A DNA stretch of 64,000 nt, taken from JACVRW01 sp963746825 (GTDB lineage: Bacteria > Actinomycetota > Thermoleophilia > Solirubrobacterales > Thermoleophilaceae). Below are positions 59,235 through 64,000 of the stretch, in pieces. Each line of letters starts with the position of its first letter. Position 1 is the stretch's first letter. The stretch is from NCBI GenBank assembly GCA_963746825.1, contig CAVVCU010000008.1, forward strand, positions 62,001-126,000. The letters run 5' to 3'. A program made the translations under genes and the position numbers. The notes beneath the pieces were generated by a model, which was given only the letters and a program-made list of their open reading frames with translations, did no database searches and was not told where the DNA came from.

Positions 59235-60698
59235 ATGGATTTCGTACTGGCAACCGCCGACGACCTCGTTCAGGCGGTCGACGGCAGGCTCGCTGACACG
59301 GTGCCGACGAACACGATGTTCGTGTTCATCGCTGCCGTTCTCGTGCTCTTCATGCAGGCCGGCTTCGCGATGCTCGAGATTGGCTTCTCGCGCGCGAAGA
59401 ACGCCGGCACGGGGGTCGCGAAGATCCTCACCAACCTCTCGATCGCGGCCATCTGTTATTGGGCCGTGGGCTTCGCTTTTGCCTTCGGCAGCGCCGACGT
59501 GCTCGGCATATCGGGCTCGATCCTCGGCTCCAACGGCTTCTTCCTGCAGTTCTCCGGCAACGGCGCGGAGGCCTTCCCCGTGATGGGCTTCTCCGACGCG
59601 ACCGTGGAGTCCAAGTGGCTGTTCCAGTTCGCGTTCTGTGCGGTGTCGCTGGCCATCGTCTGGGGCTCGACGCTCGAGCGCATCAAGTACAGCGCCTACG
59701 TGATCTACGCGATCGTGTTCGCCGCGGTCATCTACCCGATCGGCTCGCACTGGGTCTTCGGTGGCGGCTGGCTGCAGAACGGCGACACGTTCCTCATGCC
59801 CACGGGCATGCAGGACTTCGCCGGCTCCACCGCGGTCCACCTGATCGGTGCCACGGGCGCCTTCGCGGCGCTGCTGCTGCTCGGCGCCCGCCGGGGCAAG
59901 TACGGCCCCGACGGCAAGCCGCGGGCCATTCCCGGGCACTCGATGCCGCTGGTGGGCCTGGGCACGATCATCCTGTTCGTGGGTTGGTTCGGCTTCAACC
60001 CGGGCTCGACGCTCAACATCGGCGACACCCGCCTGGCCGAGGTGGCGATCGTCACCCTGCTGGGCTGCGCCGGCGGCATCATCGGCGCGTTCGTAGCCAC
60101 TCAGATCAAGCAGAAGACGATCGACATCGGCATGGTGGCCAACGGCGCCATCGCCGGCCTGGTGGCCATCACCGCTCCGTCGGGCTACGTCGAGATCTGG
60201 GCGGGACCGCCGATCGGCTTCGTCGCCGGTCTGATCGTGGTGTTCGGCGTGATCTGGATCGACAAGAAGATCGACGACCCGGTCGGCGCCACCTCGGCGC
60301 ACGGCCTGGCCGGTATCTGGGGCACCATCTCGTGCGGCATCTTCACCGCGCCGCGGCTGGCGGAGTACAACGCCTTCGGCAACCCCGAGGGCGGCCTGCT
60401 CTACTCCGGCTCCTTCGAGCAGCTGATTGCTCAGGTGGTCGGCGTGCTGGTGGCCTTCACGTTCGTGTTCGCCATGAGCTACGCGACCTTCGCCGCGATC
60501 AAGGCCACGATCGGCCTGCGGGTGAGCCCGGAGGACGAAGAGGCCGGTCTCGACATCGTCGAGCACGGCATGTACGGCTACCCCGAGCAGTTCATCCCGC
60601 AGTCGGACTTCGGGGGCCCGACGGGTGGGCCGCCAGAGGGTCCGGCGCACGAGCCCCGAGGAGCCCGCGTGCCTCAGCCCGGTGAGGTGACGGCATGA
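59235..60698 (+). CDS. amtB: Ammonium transporter AmtB
   Basis: An ammonium channel of 487 residues. The N-terminal LADTVPTNTMFVFIAAVLVLFMQAGFAMLEIGFSRAKNAGTGVAKILTN is diagnostic. DFAGSTAVHLIGATGAFAALLLLG and GATSAHGLAGIWGTISCGIF hold the twin His pair of the pore. The tail IVEHGMYGYPEQFIP is the GlnK-binding segment, followed by a Pro/Gly extension of about 40 residues. ATG 59235 follows GGAAGAAAGG (12 bases before); GTG 59199 is an alternative start. Its stop overlaps the glnK start (ATGA), the standard amtB-glnK pairing. Expression is presumably nitrogen-controlled; no AmtR/GlnR site recognised. Confidence 0.95.
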   Translation: MDFVLATADDLVQAVDGRLADTVPTNTMFVFIAAVLVLFMQAGFAMLEIGFSRAKNAGTGVAKILTNLSIAAICYWAVGFAFAFGSADVLGISGSILGSNGFFLQFSGNGAEAFPVMGFSDATVESKWLFQFAFCAVSLAIVWGSTLERIKYSAYVIYAIVFAAVIYPIGSHWVFGGGWLQNGDTFLMPTGMQDFAGSTAVHLIGATGAFAALLLLGARRGKYGPDGKPRAIPGHSMPLVGLGTIILFVGWFGFNPGSTLNIGDTRLAEVAIVTLLGCAGGIIGAFVATQIKQKTIDIGMVANGAIAGLVAITAPSGYVEIWAGPPIGFVAGLIVVFGVIWIDKKIDDPVGATSAHGLAGIWGTISCGIFTAPRLAEYNAFGNPEGGLLYSGSFEQLIAQVVGVLVAFTFVFAMSYATFAAIKATIGLRVSPEDEEAGLDIVEHGMYGYPEQFIPQSDFGGPTGGPPEGPAHEPRGARVPQPGEVTA

Positions 60699-61075
60699 AG
60701 ATGGTTGTCGCCTACATCCGCCATGAGGCCTTCGAGCCGATCCGCACGGATCTGCTCGAGGCCGGCTTCCCCAGCCTGACCATCACCGAGGTCAAGGGCT
60801 CGGGACGTCAGAAGGGCATCACCGAGCACTACCGCGGAGCGGCCCTGGCCGTCCACCTGCGCCCGAAGCTCAAGCTCGAGTGCGTGGTCGAGTCGAAGGA
60901 CGTGGGGGTGATCAAGGAGACCATCCTGCGTCACGCGCGCACCGGTTCGGTGGGTGACGGGAAGATGTTCGTGATGCCTGTGGAGGACGCCGTGCGCATC
61001 CGTACCGGCGAAGAAGGAGAGCTGGTGCTGCAGGCCCACGAGGGAGAGGTCGCGGTCAATGGCGGAGGCGGCTGA
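60695..61075 (+). CDS. glnK: Nitrogen regulatory protein PII (GlnK), lacks Tyr51
   Basis: A 126-residue PII protein, 14 residues longer than GlnK of E. coli. It opens MKMVVAYIRHEAFEPIRTDLLEAGFPSLTITEVKGSGRQKGITEHYRG. It has TGSVGDGKMFVMPVEDAVRIRTGEEGE (B-loop and C-loop) with a Gly-rich C-terminus. In the T-loop, Tyr46 is kept but the position 51 Tyr that is uridylylated or adenylylated in other bacteria is Leu (AALAVHL), and position 50 is Ala. Regulation by covalent modification of Tyr51 is therefore not possible, though ATP/ADP/2-oxoglutarate sensing may remain. Coupled to amtB by ATGA; overlaps the PucR gene by 17 bp. Confidence 0.93.
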   Translation: MKMVVAYIRHEAFEPIRTDLLEAGFPSLTITEVKGSGRQKGITEHYRGAALAVHLRPKLKLECVVESKDVGVIKETILRHARTGSVGDGKMFVMPVEDAVRIRTGEEGELVLQAHEGEVAVNGGGG

Positions 61076-62198
61076 CGCCGCATCTACGCCTGGAGCAGAT
61101 GCCACGCCGCGCGGCGCCCACCTGGAGATGGTGGGCGCCGTGCTGGCCGGCGACGGGCTCGAGCGCGTGGCGGAGATCGCCTCCGCGCACGCCGGAGCGC
61201 CCGTGGCCGTGGTGGTGCCGCGGCTGGGGATCCCGCTCGAGGGCTGGGCTCCGTTCGAGCGCTACGTGAGCGCCCGCCTCGGTGGCGGGCGCCCACCGCG
61301 GCCGCCTGAGGTGACCGCCGAGGTGCCCATCTCCTCCGGCGGGCGCGAGCTCGGGGCCGTGCTCCTGCTCGGTCCGGGCATGGGCGACGCGGGCGAATAC
61401 CTGCACATGGCGGCCATCGCCGCGCTCACCGAGATCGCGGTGGTCGAGGCGCGCGACGAGACCGAGCAGAGCCTGCGCGGATCCCTGGTGGAGGAGCTGC
61501 TCACCCGGGCGGACATCGACGAGACCGACCTGGCCCGGCGCGCGGCCCGGCTCGGCTGTGACCTCTCGAGCGGATTCGTCGGCCTGTGCGCCAACACCAA
61601 CGGCCGCGGCCCCGGGCGGCTGATCGCCGGCCTTTCGGCCGAGCTGCCGGGGGTGCTCGCCCAGGCGATGGAGGGGGGCAAGGTGTACGCGCTGCTTCCC
61701 GGCCCGGCCGATCCGGCTCGCCGCGCGGCCGCACGGCTCGGGCGCCACGCCGAGATCGGCCTGTCGTCCTACCGCATGGGCGCCGGTGATGCACGCCGGG
61801 CGCTCGACGAGGCCGAGCTCGTGCTGGGGGTGACCGCGGCGGGCGGGGGACCTCCCGGCGCGGAGATCGGCGAGGGCACCTACCGGCTGCTCTTCCGGGT
61901 GCTGGCCAGCCATCCCGACGAGGTGCGCAGCTTCTACGAGGACACGGTGGCGCCGATCGTGCGCTACGACGAGCAGTACGCCTCGGACCTGGTGGGCACG
62001 CTTGACTCCTACCTGGCCAACAACTGCAACATGAACGCGACGGCGCAGGCCATCCACGCGCACCGCCACACCGTCGGCTACCGCCTGGAGCGGGTGAAGG
62101 AGCTGACCGGGCTCGATCCGCTCCGAAGCGAGGACCGCGAGCGCCTCGGCCTGGGCCTCAAGGCCTACCGGATCATCTCCCCCTCGCTTCCGCGCTGA
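61059..62198 (+). CDS. PucR-type helix-turn-helix transcriptional regulator
   Basis: A 379-residue regulator with a GAF-like N-terminal part (residues 30-150), a GGDEF-like/CdaR middle (residues 150-280) and a C-terminal PucR HTH (HTH_30). The C-terminal segment is LVGTLDSYLANNCNMNATAQAIHAHRHTVGYRLERVKELTGLDP, the family signature. Members respond to purines, proline, glycerate or nitrogen status. It overlaps glnK by 17 bp and thus belongs to the amtB operon. It may regulate nitrogen uptake or the downstream monooxygenase. Target unknown. Confidence 0.88.
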   Translation: MAEAADAASTPGADATPRGAHLEMVGAVLAGDGLERVAEIASAHAGAPVAVVVPRLGIPLEGWAPFERYVSARLGGGRPPRPPEVTAEVPISSGGRELGAVLLLGPGMGDAGEYLHMAAIAALTEIAVVEARDETEQSLRGSLVEELLTRADIDETDLARRAARLGCDLSSGFVGLCANTNGRGPGRLIAGLSAELPGVLAQAMEGGKVYALLPGPADPARRAAARLGRHAEIGLSSYRMGAGDARRALDEAELVLGVTAAGGGPPGAEIGEGTYRLLFRVLASHPDEVRSFYEDTVAPIVRYDEQYASDLVGTLDSYLANNCNMNATAQAIHAHRHTVGYRLERVKELTGLDPLRSEDRERLGLGLKAYRIISPSLPR

Positions 62199-62220
62199 GC
62201 GCCGTCCGCGTCCGCGTAGC

Positions 62221-63801
62221 ATGCGGATGCGGATGACGGTTACCGAGACAGCGGCCAGGATGGAGCACGTCGACGTGCTGATCGTGGGCGCCGGCCTGTC
62301 CGGGATCGGCGCCGGCCATCACCTTCAGGCCAACTGCCCTGGGAAGAGCTACGCGATCCTGGAGGCGCGCGAGGCCATCGGCGGCACCTGGGACCTGTTT
62401 CGCTACCCGGGGATCCGCTCGGACTCCGACATGTACACCCTGGGCTACTCGTTTCGGCCGTGGAAGGACGCCCAGGCGATCGCCGACGGGCCGGCGATCC
62501 TCGAGTACGTCCGCGACACGGCGCGCGATGGGGGCATCGACCGCCGGATCCGCTTCAACCACCGGGTGGTGAACGCCGAGTGGTCGTCGGCCGACGCGCG
62601 CTGGTCGGTGGAGGCCGAGCGATCGGACACGGGGGAGACCGTGCGGCTCACCTGCGGCTTCCTGTTCATGTGCACCGGCTACTACCGCTACGACGAGGGC
62701 TATGCGCCGGACTTCGCCGGAACCGAGCGATTCGCGGGCCCGATCGTCCATCCCCAGCACTGGTCGGGCGATCTGGACTACACGGGAAAGCGAGTGGTGG
62801 TGATCGGGAGCGGTGCGACCGCCGTGACCCTCGTGCCCGCGCTGGCCGAGCGCGCGGAGCACGTGACGATGCTCCAGCGCTCACCGAGCTACATCGTGTC
62901 GCTGCCGGGCCGCGACCCGGTGGCCGACCTCCTGCGCGACCGCCTTCCGGCGAAGCTCGCGTACTCCCTGCTGCGCTGGAAGAACGTGACCGTGACCACG
63001 CTCTTCTACCAGCTCAGCCGCCGCTTTCCGCGCTTGGTGAAGGCGCTGATCCGCAAGGGCGTCGAGAGCCGGCTGCCCCCCGGCCACGACGTCGATCCGC
63101 ACTTCACGCCGCGCTACGACCCCTGGGATCAGCGCGTGTGCCTGGTGCCCGACGACGACCTCTTCGACGCTCTGAGGTCGGGACGCGCCTCGATCGTGAC
63201 CGACGAGATCGAGACCTTCACCGAGCGCGGCGTGCGGCTCGCCTCGGGCGCGGAGCTGGAGGCCGATCTGATCGTCACGGCCACCGGGCTGAACATGCTG
63301 GCGCTGGGCGGCACGCGGCTCGCGGTCGACGGCCGGGAGGTCGAGCTCTCCGAGACCCTCGGCTACAAGGGCATGATGCTGAGCGACGTGCCGAACATGG
63401 CCGTGGTGATCGGCTACACCAACGCGTCATGGACGCTCAAGTGCGACCTGACGTGCCAGTACATCTGCCGGCTGCTCAACCACATGGACGAACACGGTTA
63501 CCGGCAGTGCACGCCCCGAAACCGCGACCCGTCGCTGCCGACGCGGCCCTTCGTCGACCTGAAGTCCGGTTACGTGCAGCGCTCGATCGACCAGTTCCCC
63601 CGGCAGGGCCTGACCGCCCCGTGGCGCCTCTACCAGAACTACCTGCGCGACACGATCATGCTGCGCTTCGGGCCGCTGGAGGACGACGCTATGGAGCTGC
63701 GCTCACCCGAGCCAGACGCCGCACCAAGAGCTGGACGAGCGGCCCGTAGGCCAACGCCAGCGCCGGCTCGACCGCCCGAGGCGCCTGGAGTTCGATCGTG
63801 A
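62221..63801 (+). CDS. FAD-dependent Baeyer-Villiger-type monooxygenase (EthA-like)
   Basis: Flavin monooxygenase of about 526 residues resembling EthA. FAD motif DVLIVGAGLSGIGAGHHLQ, EAREAIGGTWDLFRYPGIRSDSDMYTLGYSFRPW, the NADP motif VVVIGSGATAVTLVPALAE and TATGLNMLALGG are present. The Baeyer-Villiger fingerprint FxGxxxHxxxWP appears as FAGPIVHPQHWSG, with W for the penultimate position and S for P. It likely oxygenates ketones or sulfides. The C-terminal Pro/Arg-rich tail (from about residue 494) overlaps the convergent SRPBCC gene by 113 bp. That tail may be an artefact of a lost stop. Starts 22 bp after the PucR gene; ATG 62233 is an alternative. Confidence 0.88.
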   Translation: MRMRMTVTETAARMEHVDVLIVGAGLSGIGAGHHLQANCPGKSYAILEAREAIGGTWDLFRYPGIRSDSDMYTLGYSFRPWKDAQAIADGPAILEYVRDTARDGGIDRRIRFNHRVVNAEWSSADARWSVEAERSDTGETVRLTCGFLFMCTGYYRYDEGYAPDFAGTERFAGPIVHPQHWSGDLDYTGKRVVVIGSGATAVTLVPALAERAEHVTMLQRSPSYIVSLPGRDPVADLLRDRLPAKLAYSLLRWKNVTVTTLFYQLSRRFPRLVKALIRKGVESRLPPGHDVDPHFTPRYDPWDQRVCLVPDDDLFDALRSGRASIVTDEIETFTERGVRLASGAELEADLIVTATGLNMLALGGTRLAVDGREVELSETLGYKGMMLSDVPNMAVVIGYTNASWTLKCDLTCQYICRLLNHMDEHGYRQCTPRNRDPSLPTRPFVDLKSGYVQRSIDQFPRQGLTAPWRLYQNYLRDTIMLRFGPLEDDAMELRSPEPDAAPRAGRAARRPTPAPARPPEAPGVRS

Positions 63802-64000
63802 TCAGCGAACCGGCGCCGTAGGGCTCGACGCGGTGCACCAGGCGCACGCCCGCGGGCACGCGCCAGGTCCACTCCCGCCGCGCCCGCTTGGCCACGATGG
63901 CTGCAGGCACGGGGACCACCCCCAGGAGGCGTACCGCCCCGCGGGCGCCGTCGCGCACCTCGGGCGCCCCGAGGCCCCAGGCACCTCGCACGTGAGGCGC
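63689..64000 (-). CDS. SRPBCC-like protein, N-terminus outside the window
   Basis: Partial gene: the frame is open at base 64000, so the start lies beyond. The visible 103 residues include REWTWRVPAGVRLVHRVEPYGAGSLITIELQAP followed by a helix ALALAYGPLVQLLVRRLARV. The WxWrv...vrl.HrVep...G..itiel strand pattern and closing helix match the SRPBCC/polyketide cyclase fold, which binds small hydrophobic ligands. The full family length is about 145 residues. Its 3' end overlaps the monooxygenase frame by 113 bp on the opposite strand. Confidence 0.65.
   Translation of the reverse strand, partial: APHVRGAWGLGAPEVRDGARGAVRLLGVVPVPAAIVAKRARREWTWRVPAGVRLVHRVEPYGAGSLITIELQAPRAVEPALALAYGPLVQLLVRRLARVSAAP

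Overview
The window is a gene-dense, very GC-rich stretch of bacterial chromosome with no rRNA, tRNA, CRISPR array, insertion sequence or prophage that I can see. The gene mix suggests a Gram-positive actinobacterium, most likely of the class Thermoleophilia (Solirubrobacterales type). It includes several acyl-CoA dehydrogenases, a HemQ-type chlorite-dismutase-fold protein, a PimA-like glycosyltransferase, an FprA-type ferredoxin reductase, DUF3618/Holin-X membrane genes and AbiEi-DUF559 proteins. This placement is inference from content and style, not from a marker gene. Genes are packed in operons with 1-4 bp start/stop overlaps, and four convergent pairs share a 4 bp overlap of their stop codons.

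Layout. 1-9.4 kb: a frameshifted homogentisate dioxygenase entering from the left edge, a FabG-like reductase, two acyl-CoA dehydrogenases, a HerA/YjgR-like ATPase (frameshifted), a ferritin-like protein, an acetamidase/formamidase and a disulfide-reductase-like flavoprotein. 9.4-14.0 kb: a two-component system, small stress or detoxification enzymes, an alkyltransferase-like protein and two UspA proteins. 14.1-18.8 kb: a tightly overlapped operon of enoyl-CoA hydratase, arginase-fold protein, biotin-dependent carboxyltransferase and Tat-exported amine oxidase. 19.9-22.7 kb: a BKACE-CaiB-MerR operon. 22.7-27.8 kb: alcohol dehydrogenase, two CapA paralogues, an AbiEi-DUF559 nuclease and a DUF2804 protein. 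27.8-30.9 kb: a nitrilase-TetR operon followed by four tiny overlapping membrane-protein genes. 30.8-42.5 kb: membrane proteins, a DegV protein, an Fe-S/glutaredoxin/BolA mini-locus, a K+ channel, a DNA glycosylase, an AarF kinase, an MFS exporter and Ppx/GppA. 42.5-53.5 kb: envelope and lipid functions, including two fusion proteins and a decayed DUF559 gene. 53.6-64 kb: MetH, a secreted phospholipase A2, a PLP decarboxylase, an AmtB-GlnK-PucR nitrogen operon and a Baeyer-Villiger-type monooxygenase.

Most notable signals. (1) A near-identical palindrome of about 30 bp occurs twice: between the acyl-CoA dehydrogenase/formamidase operon and its divergent flavoprotein gene (7.9 kb), and in front of the BKACE-CaiB-MerR operon (19.9 kb). 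This suggests one regulator, perhaps the encoded MerR, controlling an acyl-CoA/beta-keto-acid catabolic regulon. (2) A 26 bp near-perfect palindrome sits on the promoter of metH. (3) A TetR-type operator lies in front of the nitrilase-TetR operon, whose first gene appears to start with CTG. (4) Two unusual fusions are present: a PimA-like glycosyltransferase with an LPG-synthase/flippase-type membrane domain, and a multi-pass membrane module with a PI-PLC-like domain. (5) The GlnK lacks the tyrosine at position 51 that is modified in other PII proteins.

Caution: at least eight conserved genes each carry a single frameshift, which looks more like consensus errors in a draft assembly than real gene decay. 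The DUF559 remnant near 50 kb is different: it has several lesions and looks like a true pseudogene.
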